Assembly (NCBI RefSeq): GCF_023242945.1
Contig: NZ_JALKFT010000028.1
Span: forward strand, 1 to 64,000
Direction of reading: 5' to 3'
From: Frankia umida
GTDB taxonomy: Bacteria; Actinomycetota; Actinomycetes; Frankiales; Frankiaceae
DNA: 64,000 nucleotides
This document shows positions 1 to 9,613 of the stretch, one piece after another. The translations under genes were made by a program, and so were the position numbers. Numbering within the stretch: position 1 is the stretch's first letter; each line of letters begins with the position of its first letter. Under the pieces are notes generated by a model. It searched no databases and was not told the DNA's origin. It worked only from the letters and a program-made list of their open reading frames with translations.

Positions 1-231
1 CGTCCAACTCGCCGAGGGTCGTCCCTGGATGCCCGCAACCACCTAACCGAAGATCAAAGCGATACCTGACCAGTTACCGCCCTGCTAGGATAGAATAGTT
101 TCAAGAAATGTAAAGAAATCGGCCGGGTGGCTCGGAGGATCTCACTCTCGGGCCGCTCAGGTGTCAACCCTACTATGTCCCTCTGGGTCATTTTACCGTA
201 CGATTCGTGGGAATTTCACAGATAGGCAGCT

Positions 232-2877
232 TCAAAGAAATATGATCAAGAGAAATACGGCCAGGGCGCCGACGAGAATACCGACGGTAAGGGGGAGCGC
301 AACGCCAGTGGCGGCGATGCGAATGAGTTCTGATTTCACTGCTTGGCCGCGTCGGCGACCGGAAATCCTGGCCTGCTGCTCGCGGAAGGCAACGGACCAG
401 AAGCGGCGGGCCAGCAGCCAGGCGATCAGACCCGAAATGATCGGAGGAAGCCATCCTGGCATCTTTGCCTGCAGGAGAGTTTGTGTGTTCGTTTCTAGCG
501 ACTTTCGCTGACCGAAGTCCAACGGTGCACAGTCGCCGTTACAGATACTGTCGAGCCTTCTACGCATCTGCTCTTCCACGTTTACTGCTGGGGACCTCGG
601 GTCTGCCCCCGCGCCGGGAGATTTTTTCTCCGCATCGAGGATGGCTCGGTGCAGCTCCTTCTCCTGGCGTCCATCGTCATCCGGCAGGAGCATAGGGAGC
701 AGGTGATGGGCGGCATCGAGACGGCCCCAGGCGAAGTCCGACTGGCGCCACCCGCGATCGACGAACGCGCCGAAGTGGCGGAAGTGGGTTCCGTAGAGCT
801 TCTGGGCGCCGAGGTCTGCCAGGCGGTCTTCATGAAACAAGGGCCCCATCGAATCCGGGCCGAGTCTCAGGAACCTGAACTTGGGTGTCAGACGCTCGAT
901 AACACGGGCAGGGGGTGCGAACGCCTGGGTAAGTACCTCTGCGGTCAGGCACGCGGAGACGGCCTGGTCCCCATTGATCCAGTAGGTGGCGGAGTCGCAA
1001 TTACCCAGAGCTTGGACAAAGCACTTGGCCGCGCCATCGACGAGTTCGCCGGCGGTCTCCCGGACGTTCAGTTCCTCGAAAACCTCGGTAAGGAGGCGTG
1101 CGGCGCGCTGTTCGCACTTGCCCTCCCCGGAGTTCGCCCGGCGCTTCAACTCGGTCTTGACAGCGTCAGTCAGGGCGAGCAATCGGCGAAGACAGTCACT
1201 GATTACTGAGGCGCTCTCTTCCACCAATTTCCGCTGGTCGGATCGAAGGAAGGGGGCGGGCGCATGGTGAGGTCTCAGGACATCGCCGAGGTGATGGCCA
1301 AAGGTCTGCAACACCCGTTCTGCTGTGACGAGACCCCAGCTCCAGCCTTTCAGATCCGGGTGTGAGAGCAGTTTGCGGTCGTTAGATGGGAACCACGGGA
1401 GATCACGTCCCAGAATCTCATCAATCTCCTGTTCGTTCAAATCATCTGGTGCGGCAAAGATGGTCTGCGTCGAAGGATTTATACACTGATTGATGACGTC
1501 TAGCATCACCGCCCTGACGCGGCTGCGGCGGTAGTCATCCAAGAGTAGGGCAGCGGACTCGTCGTATATACGGTTCGCGGGCTCCCGGCCGTTGTTCCGC
1601 TCCTTGTAAGAGTCTTCGATCAGTCGCTGGAAGAGTTCCTCGCGGGTTCCCAAGACTGCGTTCTTCAGCCTACCATGTAGATCTTCGGCGCCGGAGCGGA
1701 AGTCGGCCTCCTGCGGCCGTAGAACAGCCTCGATGAAAGTTTCAAGGGTCGGGCTTTGACTGCACTCCCAGTATCTGACCCTCTGGTCCGCAGACCGGCC
1801 CACGGACGGTACTACATAGACGAGTACTCGATCCACGGGTCGTCGCTGGACACGACGCTTGGTTATCTCGTCTAGCACCGGTCCGAACGGTGCGTTATTG
1901 AGCACGCCTCCGTCCATCACACAGCTGGCCGGATCACCGTATACGGGATCGGGATAGATACGATGCTCCATTAGCTCGCGCTCGTTAACCGGAGAGAAAG
2001 CGCCGGGAAAACTAGCGGTGGCTCGCCCTGCCAAGGAGAGAGCAGCTTCGTTATCCGGCGAAAAGTGTCTGAGCGCCATATCGTCGAACTTCCAAATATC
2101 GCTCTCCTTCACATACCGACAGCCGGGGGTCTGATTCTTGAAGCGGTACAGGCGCCGATGGTCATCGATCTCAAAATGTTTTCCATACCCGTCGGTCGCA
2201 ACCCGACGGCGACCACCCAGTGCAGTCGCCGTGAGGAACAGGGTAATGGTCTCATCGGAAGAATCCACACCCGCCGGGTCCGCGCCTCTCTGGTTCGAGG
2301 GATTCTTCTTGATCCCCGCGAGCGCCTTATCGATCCTTTGTTTAAAGGACGCCCCACCGAGCAATCCCCGCTCACCCATCCCCGGTAGAAGACTATCCAG
2401 AGATGCACTGTCCTCCCACATTCCTCGTATATCGGCCATCCGGGCACCGCGGCCAATGGTTGTTGCCAACAATAGGCCATTTAGGCCCCCAGCTGAGGTG
2501 CCAGAAATGACGTCGACCCTGAACCTCTTGCGGGCGTCTCCGGCCAGTTTTCGCCAGATGTTGAATACGTCTCGGTCCCGTTCGTCCACATCTTCTGGTG
2601 AGTCGCAACACGAAGCGCGACGCAGTAGATCGATCTCATGCGTGACCCCACCCATCCAGACGGCGAGACTGACACCACCGTTCATGACCAGAGCGAGTCG
2701 TACCTCGGTCTGGGTGACCTCTGTGGATGCGAGTGTTCCCTTCCCGCAATCAGACGTGGTTCCGTGGGATTTCGGTGCGGCTTCCTCCGACGCCCGTGCC
2801 ACCTCCGCCTGGCGTCGTCTTCCGCTATCCTCTGACCACTGCGCGTCGATCATCATGCTTCCCTCGCCTAAATTCAC
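232..2877 (-). CDS. Patatin-like phospholipase with C-terminal membrane anchor
   Basis: Probable lipid acyl hydrolase of the large bacterial patatin-related family (TIGR03607-like), 881 residues. The oxyanion loop is seen as MNGGVSLAVWMGG near residues 65-77. The nucleophile elbow is GTSAGG with Ser129, and the catalytic Asp is in MDGGVLNN at Asp322, so the Ser/Asp dyad is intact. The middle 500 residues are not recognised. The last 30 residues are a single strongly hydrophobic helix, so the protein is probably tail-anchored in the membrane. Met8 or Met9 are alternative starts. GC content is clearly lower than in the rest of the window, which suggests horizontal acquisition. It lies on the same strand as the CHAT protease operon, from which it is separated by an insertion sequence. 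Patatins serve as membrane-degrading effectors in several bacterial immune systems; that role here is inference. Confidence 0.9.
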   Translation of the reverse strand: MNLGEGSMMIDAQWSEDSGRRRQAEVARASEEAAPKSHGTTSDCGKGTLASTEVTQTEVRLALVMNGGVSLAVWMGGVTHEIDLLRRASCCDSPEDVDERDRDVFNIWRKLAGDARKRFRVDVISGTSAGGLNGLLLATTIGRGARMADIRGMWEDSASLDSLLPGMGERGLLGGASFKQRIDKALAGIKKNPSNQRGADPAGVDSSDETITLFLTATALGGRRRVATDGYGKHFEIDDHRRLYRFKNQTPGCRYVKESDIWKFDDMALRHFSPDNEAALSLAGRATASFPGAFSPVNERELMEHRIYPDPVYGDPASCVMDGGVLNNAPFGPVLDEITKRRVQRRPVDRVLVYVVPSVGRSADQRVRYWECSQSPTLETFIEAVLRPQEADFRSGAEDLHGRLKNAVLGTREELFQRLIEDSYKERNNGREPANRIYDESAALLLDDYRRSRVRAVMLDVINQCINPSTQTIFAAPDDLNEQEIDEILGRDLPWFPSNDRKLLSHPDLKGWSWGLVTAERVLQTFGHHLGDVLRPHHAPAPFLRSDQRKLVEESASVISDCLRRLLALTDAVKTELKRRANSGEGKCEQRAARLLTEVFEELNVRETAGELVDGAAKCFVQALGNCDSATYWINGDQAVSACLTAEVLTQAFAPPARVIERLTPKFRFLRLGPDSMGPLFHEDRLADLGAQKLYGTHFRHFGAFVDRGWRQSDFAWGRLDAAHHLLPMLLPDDDGRQEKELHRAILDAEKKSPGAGADPRSPAVNVEEQMRRRLDSICNGDCAPLDFGQRKSLETNTQTLLQAKMPGWLPPIISGLIAWLLARRFWSVAFREQQARISGRRRGQAVKSELIRIAATGVALPLTVGILVGALAVFLLIIFL

Positions 2878-2998
2878 CCGATCTAGGGAGCCGGCCTATC
2901 CGCTTTGTTGTCGATCGATGTGACCTCGGGGTGTCACTCCGGAACTTATTCGATGGTTCTGAGATCGATAAACCCCGGCAGAGAATGGAGGTGCCATC

Positions 2999-3277
2999 AT
3001 GGGTGAGACGCTCGGTCCCGCGTCGATCCCGATGCAGCAGCTGGACACCGAGCTCCTGGGCGCGATGTCGATGTTCCTCCGCCGGCAGGAACGGCGGGCT
3101 GGTCAACCGTGCCCGCAGCGTGTCGCGATCGGCACGGGTCGCCGGCCAGTTGCAGCCCCGCGGCCGGGCCGTCGCCCGCGCCGCGGCCACCGTCGGCGGC
3201 GAGGTTGGCGTTGACAGTGAGGTTCAGCTCGTCCGGCTACTCCCGGCGCTGGCTGCCCGGGCGAGTGCGGCGGTTAG
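2999..3277 (+). pseudogene. Small frameshifted ORF remnant cut by the IS1380 insertion
   Basis: An ATG at 2999 has an ideal Shine-Dalgarno GGAGG at 2987-2991 with a 7-base spacer. The first 32 codons (through ...LRRQE) have G/C-rich third positions. The same codon signature then continues in the +1 frame (NGGLVNRARS onwards) up to the edge of the insertion sequence at 3278. This suggests a small gene with one frameshift that was later interrupted. No family is recognised. The alternative is an intact 71-residue ORF ending in an Arg-rich tail. The opposite strand has nothing convincing. Low confidence. Confidence 0.25.
3274..3277. repeat. Target-site duplication TTAG, left copy
   Basis: The four bases TTAG directly precede the left terminal inverted repeat of the IS1380-family element and are repeated exactly at 4974-4977 after its right end. 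Four-base duplications are the norm for IS1380. Confidence 0.75.
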
Positions 3278-4973
3278 CCCAGATCTTTCGTGCCTCGGCC
3301 AGGTGTGATCGTGGGCTGCCCTCTCACCCTTGTTGATGTTGAGTTTTGCCGGTCGGTCTGGGTGTGGCCGTGGCTGGGTGCCCCGTTGTCGCGCGGGGGT
3401 GGGCGTCCGGTCCACGTCCGGAGCGGTGTTTTTCCTGGTCGGCGGGTGGGAGGTCGCTGGCCCCGGGTTATCCGGGGGCGGGCAGTGCGCGCAGCGTCGT
3501 GATCGCCTCGACGGCCAGCGGGGTCCAGGGGTGGTGGGCGGCGAGGTGCAGCACGGTCTGGCGGGCGTGGCGGGCGAGCCGGCCGGCGAGCGAGAACAGC
3601 CGCTGGCGTAGCCGTTTCGGTTCCCACCGCCGCGCCGGGTGATCTGGGAGGGCGATCAGCTGGGTCCAGGCGGTCAGGTCGAGGGCGAGCGTGACGAGGG
3701 CGCACCAGATCTGGTTCTGCGCGAAGTCGTGCAGGGGCAGGTTGGTCAGGCCGGTGTCCTTCGCGCCGCGGATCCGGTCCTCGCACCGGGCCCTTCTGCG
3801 GTGGCGTAGTTCGAGGTCGGCGAGCTGGCCGCGGACGGTGTTGGTCGCGAACGCCGTGATCCTGTTCCCGTCGACGTCCGTGATCCGCAGCTGGGCGCCG
3901 GGGTGAGGGCGTTCCTTGCGGGCGATGACCCGTATTCCCGGTGGCCAGCCGGTGAGGTCCATCAGGCCGGTCAGTTCGGCGACGAACGCGCCGGGGCGGG
4001 GCCGGCGGTCGGCGTCGTAGGCCGGCGTCCACGCTTCCTTCGGGAGGCGGGCGATCAGATGGGCGGCGTTGTCGGGCAAGGTGAACCCAACCGAGTAGCC
4101 GAGTCGGCGGCGGTGCAGCCAGTCGACGAAGGCATGGGTGCCACCGGCCGAGTCAGCGCGGATGAGCACCGACCTGGACCGGCGCAGCCGCCTGGGTAGC
4201 TGGCCGAGCGCTCTGGTGGCGACCGTGATGTGGTCGGCGGCCGTGTTCGACCCGGCGTTCCCCGCCCGCAGCAGCACCGCCGCCGGTTCCCCGGCACCGG
4301 CCGGGCCGTGGTCGATGAACGCCCACAACGGGTGGAAGCCATATCCCCGCTTGAACGTCGGCCGGGCCTGTTCCTTCTCCGCATGGGCCGTGACCAGCGT
4401 CGCGTCGAGGTCCACGACCAGCGGGTCGTCCGCCGACACCGCCTGGCCTGGCGCGCGGCGGCCCGCGAGCGACCACACCCGGCCGCGCGCGGCCGCTCTG
4501 GCCCGGTCGACCGCGGCGAGCACCCGGTCCACGTCGCCGGCGAGCCGGTCGATGGTCCGTGACACCGTCGGGTCCGACGCCACCAGGCCGAACAGCTCCG
4601 GCTCGGCGCGCAGCAACGCGATGTCCGCGAGGCAGTCCCCGCCCAGCGCCAGCGACACCGCCAGATCGGTCAGCACCTTCGCCGGATCATGGGTCGCCAG
4701 CGGCGACCGCCACCCCGCAAGCCCGGCCGACAACTCCCGTCCCAGCCCGGACACCCGGACGGTCTCGGTCAGCAGCGCCCCGCCCGCCGGCGACACCACA
4801 CCCCTGCCCGCAGTATCGACACGGACAGACGGGTAGACATCGGTACGCTGCACCATGAAGGTGCTCCTTGGTTTGGATGGATCAGGCCCTCGACAAGCCC
4901 AATCCTCCCTGCTCAGGAGCACTTTCCTATTTCCGGACACCCAACAGATGATCATCCCCATGAAAGCCCTGGG
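3278..4973 (-). mobile_element. Complete IS1380-family insertion sequence
   Basis: A 1696 bp element. The left end reads cccagatctttcgtg (3278-3292). The reverse complement of the right end reads cccagggctttcatg (4959-4973), so 12 of 15 positions match and both ends begin with CC as in IS1380. It is flanked by the perfect direct repeat TTAG and encodes a single full-length DDE transposase on the minus strand. Length and organisation are typical of the family. It lies 8 bp downstream of the CHAT protease stop codon and separates that operon from the patatin gene. The intact ends and target duplication point to a relatively recent insertion. Confidence 0.85.
3468..4856 (-). CDS. IS1380-family transposase
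   Basis: DDE-type transposase of 462 residues counted from Met at 4856 (MVQRTDVYPS). An in-frame extension up to 4961 runs close to the terminal repeat and is unlikely to be translated. Recognisable family features are DPLVVDLDATLV (first catalytic Asp region), the zone KRGYGFHPLWAFIDHG, the segment SVLIRADSAGG (second Asp) and RCEDRIRGAKDTGL (the Glu region). No frameshift or stop is seen, so the enzyme may be active. About 190 bp of non-coding DNA lie between its stop codon and the left end of the element. It is the only gene of the element. Confidence 0.88.
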   Translation of the reverse strand: MVQRTDVYPSVRVDTAGRGVVSPAGGALLTETVRVSGLGRELSAGLAGWRSPLATHDPAKVLTDLAVSLALGGDCLADIALLRAEPELFGLVASDPTVSRTIDRLAGDVDRVLAAVDRARAAARGRVWSLAGRRAPGQAVSADDPLVVDLDATLVTAHAEKEQARPTFKRGYGFHPLWAFIDHGPAGAGEPAAVLLRAGNAGSNTAADHITVATRALGQLPRRLRRSRSVLIRADSAGGTHAFVDWLHRRRLGYSVGFTLPDNAAHLIARLPKEAWTPAYDADRRPRPGAFVAELTGLMDLTGWPPGIRVIARKERPHPGAQLRITDVDGNRITAFATNTVRGQLADLELRHRRRARCEDRIRGAKDTGLTNLPLHDFAQNQIWCALVTLALDLTAWTQLIALPDHPARRWEPKRLRQRLFSLAGRLARHARQTVLHLAAHHPWTPLAVEAITTLRALPAPG

Positions 4974-4977
4974 TTAG
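4974..4977. repeat. Target-site duplication TTAG, right copy
   Basis: Exact match to 3274-3277. Removing 3278-4977 would restore an uninterrupted junction 4 bp after the stop codon of the CHAT protease gene. Confidence 0.75.
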
Positions 4978-4981
4978 GGCC

Positions 4982-7900
4982 TCACGAGACGCGGCGGCCC
5001 CGGCTGGCAGCAGTGCCAGGACGAGATCGGTACGAGCGGCGAGCTCGGCGTCCACGTCGCCAGTCGGCGACTGCGGTCCCGATGCGCCGCCGCAGCCCGG
5101 CGGGCTCGGCTGCGACGTCCACGACGGCGAGCTGGACCTTGCTCCATACCTCGTCGCGGGCCTGCCGGGCGAGCGACGTGGATTCCGGATCGCCGATCTC
5201 CTCGAACAGGGTGACCGCTTGCCCGGCGGATTCGGCGGCCTGTTGCGGGCGGTAGCGCTCGCTCTCCGCGGCGGCCAGCCGTAGCCAGGTCCAGGCGATG
5301 GTCTGCTTCGTCTCTTTATCGGCCGGTCGTGTGGGCCCGGTCGCCTCCCGCAGCACCTCCGCCGCGCGCGCGACGTCTTTCGCGTCGATCAGGGCGCCGA
5401 CCCAGCGGCGGACCACTTCCGCGCGGTTCTGCCGCCAGAGCGTGTCGAGCCGCGCGTGATCGGTCCGGGCGATGGCATCGTCGAAGTAATCGATCGCCTC
5501 GGAGTATCGGTCCTCCTCGGCGAGGAACTGGCCGAGGTTGCCGAGCGCGGCCGACACCTGGTAGCTGTTGCCGCTGCGCTCGGCGGCCCAGTGACCCTCT
5601 TCGAGCAGGGCGCGGGCCTCGGTGCGCGCGCCGGTCTCTGCGTGCAGAAGAGCGAGGTTCTGCGACCATCGGCTGAGATTGGTGTCGTCACCGGCGCGGC
5701 TGCAGAACGCAATGGCCTCCTGGTACGTCCGCACCGCGGCCGCACGGTTGCCAAGACCGCGCAGGGCTACAGCAAGGTCGCCTAGCAGGCCACAACAGCG
5801 TTCCGGCTGACCGGCTTCCTGGTAACGGCGACGAGCTTCGCCGAGCCATTCGACGGCGGCGATCAGAGTGCCGTCGTGCAGCCGTTGCGAGCCTTGCTCC
5901 GCGATTGAGTCAGGATCGTCCGGGAAGCTGGGCGGCGAACCCATCAGACTGTCGAGTCGGTCGCGCGCGTCCTCGCCGAGACGATCGCCGGCCCTACCCA
6001 GCAAAGCCCGGGCCGCCGCGACGTCACCCTGCGCGGCGAGCATCCGGACGGCGGCGGCAACCAGGTTGTCGTTGAGATCTTCGGTGCGCTCGGCCGGCGC
6101 CGTTGCCAGCACGCCATCCACATCGGCGACCGCGATGGCGGTGGCGGTGGCCGCGAGATCCCCGTCGCCGCCCGCAGCGGCCAGCTGCGCGACCAGCACC
6201 GCAGCGACCGCGCGCTTGCCCAAGTAGACAGGGTCGGTGCCGACCAACGACGTGTAGCCGGCCAGGGCCGCGCGGGCCTCATCGAGGGCGGCCTCGGCGA
6301 GGTCAGCGTCGTTCGCCGCATGTTGCGCCCACACGCCGCGGAAATAAGCGGCGGCGCCGGTCGCGCCGAGAGCATCGGCAGTCTCGGCGCCCTCGCGCAC
6401 CTGGTCCAGTCCGACCTCGGTTTCGCCGCTGGCCACCGCGTCATGTAGGAGGAACAGGTCGAGGGCCGTGGCCGCCTCGGTATCCTGGATAGCCTCAACG
6501 GCGGTGGCCGCGGTGTTGGCATCGACGGCGCCAGGCCCGCCGAACTGCTCGATCAGCCGGACGAGCGCGTCCCGCTGGACCGAGGTGATCCGGTGGTCTC
6601 GGCCAGCCTGGTCGATGGCGCCGAGGGCGTCGGACAGCGCTTGGTGCGTGCTGGCACCGACCGCCCTCAGCAACCATGGTGTCCAATCCGGGGTGAGCAG
6701 TGCCCGCGGGTCGGCGTTGCGAATCATGAGGTTCCGGAGCATGCGGTTCTGCGCCCCGCGGTCACCGGCATCGGCGTCCCGGAAGGTCTGCACGTCCACA
6801 CCGGCGATCGACTGCAGGTCGAGAAAAAACGAGCGGCGGACGCGTTCGGCGGTCTCCTCGATCTCAGCACGGACGGCCGTCAGGTCGTCGTCGGCCGTGA
6901 GCCAGCGCAGCCGCCGGGCGGCCCCGAACAGTAGGGGGCGACCCTCCTGGTAGACGTAGGTCATCAGATGCCGGTCGATCTCGGCGACGGCCGCGAGAAG
7001 GAGGTACGTGTCGCAGAGGAGCGGTTCGGTCGCGATCAGCGTCCCAGCCGCGTTCTGAACGACCTCCTGGGAACGGTCGTCGGCGGTGCGCAGTATGCCG
7101 AACGCGCCGATGACCGCGCTCGCGATCGCTGCCTCTGCGTAATCGTCAAGGTGGCGTGGCTCCCTCGCCTGCTCCGGGCCAAAGTGGGCAGCGACGCCGG
7201 TGTGCAGCGCGACTAGATCGGCGTCGATCAGGCCGCGCTGGGTACGCGTCAGCCTGTCATCGCGGGCGAGCAGCGCCCGCGCCTCGGCCAACCCGGCCGC
7301 CGAACCCGTGGCCAGATAACGGAACACGTGCGACGGCCAGACGCTCGCGGCCTGCCGGTGCGGCGCCCGGATCGACACTCCGGGCCTGCCGAACAGCACG
7401 AAGCAAGACCAGGCGGCGGGATGGTGACCCTTCGCCGCCAACGCGCGGCGGGTCTCCAGGACCGCCTGCTCAAGGGGCATCTCGTTGGCGAAGTAGTAGA
7501 AGAGCGACCAGAACGCTCTGGTGATGTGGTTCGGCAGCAGGTACTTGGCGGCGAGTACCGCCGGGGCGCCCGCCCGGAGCAGGGCGGTGGCGAAGCCCTG
7601 CTGCTCACCAGTGCGCAACTGGCGCCCGCGCCCGGCCAGGCAGGCGCTCAGCACTGTGACAGGCGCGGGTGCCCGGTGCAGGCCGGCGATGTCGCGGGCG
7701 GTGATCGACTTACCGGGTCCGAGTGGCAGCTCCTCGCCGATCTTGTCGGCGAGCCCGTGCCCGGCGTAGTGGAGGAGATCAGCGCCGTCGTCCAAGATAT
7801 TTAACAGCTCAGCGGGATCGGACGGCCTCTTCGTCCCTGAGCTGCCACCGAAAGCGTCCTCCGTCACCGAGACTTCCTCGTCTGCGTGTGGTAGCTCGTC

Positions 7901-9613
7901 CTCGGTGCGAACGATCACGGTAGTGCCGGTCTGGGCCGCGTTCACCTGGTTCTCGCCGAGCAAGGCGTTCATGTCGCGCAGCGACGGAGCCTGCACCACG
8001 CCGGCCCGAAGTCCCAGATAAGTGGTGCCGTCGTGCAGCAGTTCGACTGGGAGCAGGTCGAGGTCGGTCTGGAAGTCGACGGTGAGCAGCACTGTCTCGG
8101 CGGCGGATAGGTCCGCCCGGATCCGCGTCGGTAGCATGAGCCATGCCTGACGGCAGGCCGCCTCGAACTCCTCGCCGGGGTCGCTGACGACGGGATGGCG
8201 ACGGTCGGCCAGATCCTCGGCCACGGTCTGGGCGACCCGGATAAGCTTCTCCAATGGGGTGAGCTCCGCGCGTTCGACCATGGCGACGTGTACATGCTCG
8301 TGCCACGGCCCGGCGCCGCCGGTGTACGTGACGATCAACAGCGCGTCTACCGTTTGTTCGACAATCAGCAGCGCTGTGCGTGGGCGTCGCCGTATCCGGT
8401 CCATCAGGACGCTGATTTCCGAGAGTACGGTTGCGTCCGGGTGATCGGCGAGCCTGCGCCAGAGGCCGGCTATCTTGCCCCCCTCCTCCTTCAGCGCGAA
8501 GAGCAGCAGCAGGAACATCTGAACCTCGCGCACGTTGCGCGCCTCGAACCGGCCAGCGAGGACCCGGGCCCAGAGCCGGTAGACGCGGTCCAGCCCCTGG
8601 CGAGTGTTGATCTCGGCGGCCGCGCTGTCTGCTGCCCGCAGCTCCTCCTCGTAGTCGACGGCGAGGCTGGCTAGCTCCTCCAACCCCGGGTCCTGGGAAC
8701 TCTGCATGTAGTGCAGGTGCGCGACGGCGTAGCGGATCCGGAGGACCGCCTCGCGTTCACCGAGCCGGGATAGCTCGTCGCGGGCGGCCGCGTAGCCGGC
8801 CTCCGCTTCGGCCCAGCGACGCAGCCGGGACAGCTGATTGGCATGGTTGAACCGCAGTTGCGCCACGACGAGTTCGTTGCCCGGAAGCGGCGCCTTCTCG
8901 ATGCGATCGAGGGCGTTGCGGAAGACGGCGAGGGCTCTCGGGACGTCCCCGCAGCGCTCGTACACGTCACCGAGCGTGAGTGCCATGCTGCCGAGCGACG
9001 CTGCCAGGAGCGGCTCCGCCGTCCCCACCCATGTCAGCCAACGTTCGCCCCAGGCCGCGTGCGCGTCGGCCACCGCCTGCGCCTCGCCGGGGTCATGTAG
9101 ATCGCCGAACAGCGACATCGCCAACCGGGCGCTGTGCTCGAACTCGGGCAGGAGTCGGTCCTCCATCCAGGCCACATACAGTTCGGCGTCGCCCAACTCG
9201 GGCGGCGGGTGCGGCTCGGACAGCAGGCCGAGGAGCACCCGCATGGACGGTACGATGTCGTTGGTTAGCGGCGACCCGGCGAAGGCCGCCCACCGTCGCC
9301 ACGCCGCGTCGGCCGGTCCGATTGCGTCGCGCGGCTCGTCCAGCCAGTTGTGGATGTGGGCGTTCAGGGTGACGAGCTCCAACTCGCAGATCGGGTCTGG
9401 ATGCTCTGCAAGACACCGTGCACCGAGCCGCACCCAGGCCAGGGCGAGTTCCGGGCGGGTGGCACGTTCAGCCCGCTTCGCCTCCAGCCAGGCGCGCCAC
9501 GCGTCGCCGGTTGAGTGCGTCTGCTGGTTGTCCAGCTGTGCGAGCAGCTGCCCCGGGTCGATCACATCGACCCCTTCGCAGTACCGGTCGATCAGGATCC
9601 GGAGCGCGGACAT
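4982..9613 (-). CDS. TPR-CHAT-TPR caspase-like protease
   Basis: Large (1543 residues) cytosolic protein with a CHAT (clan CD, caspase-like) peptidase in its centre. The catalytic His is in LLHYAGHG (His619) and the catalytic Cys is in VLSACLAG (Cys658). The following GFATALLRAGAPAVLAAKY and FVLFGRP segments are typical of CHAT, and the dyad is intact. Roughly residues 1-450 and 780-1500 are alpha-helical with TPR-like repeats, clearest near the C terminus (NLSRWSQNLALLHAETGA, ALGNLGQFLAEEDRYSEA). An ORF extension upstream to 9862 overlaps the preceding gene and is rejected. The ATG at 9613 overlaps the upstream TGA (TGATG), so the two genes are translationally coupled. CHAT proteases act in bacterial immunity and programmed death by cleaving a partner; that role here is inference from architecture and neighbours. 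Confidence 0.9.
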   Translation of the reverse strand: MSALRILIDRYCEGVDVIDPGQLLAQLDNQQTHSTGDAWRAWLEAKRAERATRPELALAWVRLGARCLAEHPDPICELELVTLNAHIHNWLDEPRDAIGPADAAWRRWAAFAGSPLTNDIVPSMRVLLGLLSEPHPPPELGDAELYVAWMEDRLLPEFEHSARLAMSLFGDLHDPGEAQAVADAHAAWGERWLTWVGTAEPLLAASLGSMALTLGDVYERCGDVPRALAVFRNALDRIEKAPLPGNELVVAQLRFNHANQLSRLRRWAEAEAGYAAARDELSRLGEREAVLRIRYAVAHLHYMQSSQDPGLEELASLAVDYEEELRAADSAAAEINTRQGLDRVYRLWARVLAGRFEARNVREVQMFLLLLFALKEEGGKIAGLWRRLADHPDATVLSEISVLMDRIRRRPRTALLIVEQTVDALLIVTYTGGAGPWHEHVHVAMVERAELTPLEKLIRVAQTVAEDLADRRHPVVSDPGEEFEAACRQAWLMLPTRIRADLSAAETVLLTVDFQTDLDLLPVELLHDGTTYLGLRAGVVQAPSLRDMNALLGENQVNAAQTGTTVIVRTEDELPHADEEVSVTEDAFGGSSGTKRPSDPAELLNILDDGADLLHYAGHGLADKIGEELPLGPGKSITARDIAGLHRAPAPVTVLSACLAGRGRQLRTGEQQGFATALLRAGAPAVLAAKYLLPNHITRAFWSLFYYFANEMPLEQAVLETRRALAAKGHHPAAWSCFVLFGRPGVSIRAPHRQAASVWPSHVFRYLATGSAAGLAEARALLARDDRLTRTQRGLIDADLVALHTGVAAHFGPEQAREPRHLDDYAEAAIASAVIGAFGILRTADDRSQEVVQNAAGTLIATEPLLCDTYLLLAAVAEIDRHLMTYVYQEGRPLLFGAARRLRWLTADDDLTAVRAEIEETAERVRRSFFLDLQSIAGVDVQTFRDADAGDRGAQNRMLRNLMIRNADPRALLTPDWTPWLLRAVGASTHQALSDALGAIDQAGRDHRITSVQRDALVRLIEQFGGPGAVDANTAATAVEAIQDTEAATALDLFLLHDAVASGETEVGLDQVREGAETADALGATGAAAYFRGVWAQHAANDADLAEAALDEARAALAGYTSLVGTDPVYLGKRAVAAVLVAQLAAAGGDGDLAATATAIAVADVDGVLATAPAERTEDLNDNLVAAAVRMLAAQGDVAAARALLGRAGDRLGEDARDRLDSLMGSPPSFPDDPDSIAEQGSQRLHDGTLIAAVEWLGEARRRYQEAGQPERCCGLLGDLAVALRGLGNRAAAVRTYQEAIAFCSRAGDDTNLSRWSQNLALLHAETGARTEARALLEEGHWAAERSGNSYQVSAALGNLGQFLAEEDRYSEAIDYFDDAIARTDHARLDTLWRQNRAEVVRRWVGALIDAKDVARAAEVLREATGPTRPADKETKQTIAWTWLRLAAAESERYRPQQAAESAGQAVTLFEEIGDPESTSLARQARDEVWSKVQLAVVDVAAEPAGLRRRIGTAVADWRRGRRARRSYRSRPGTAASRGRRVS

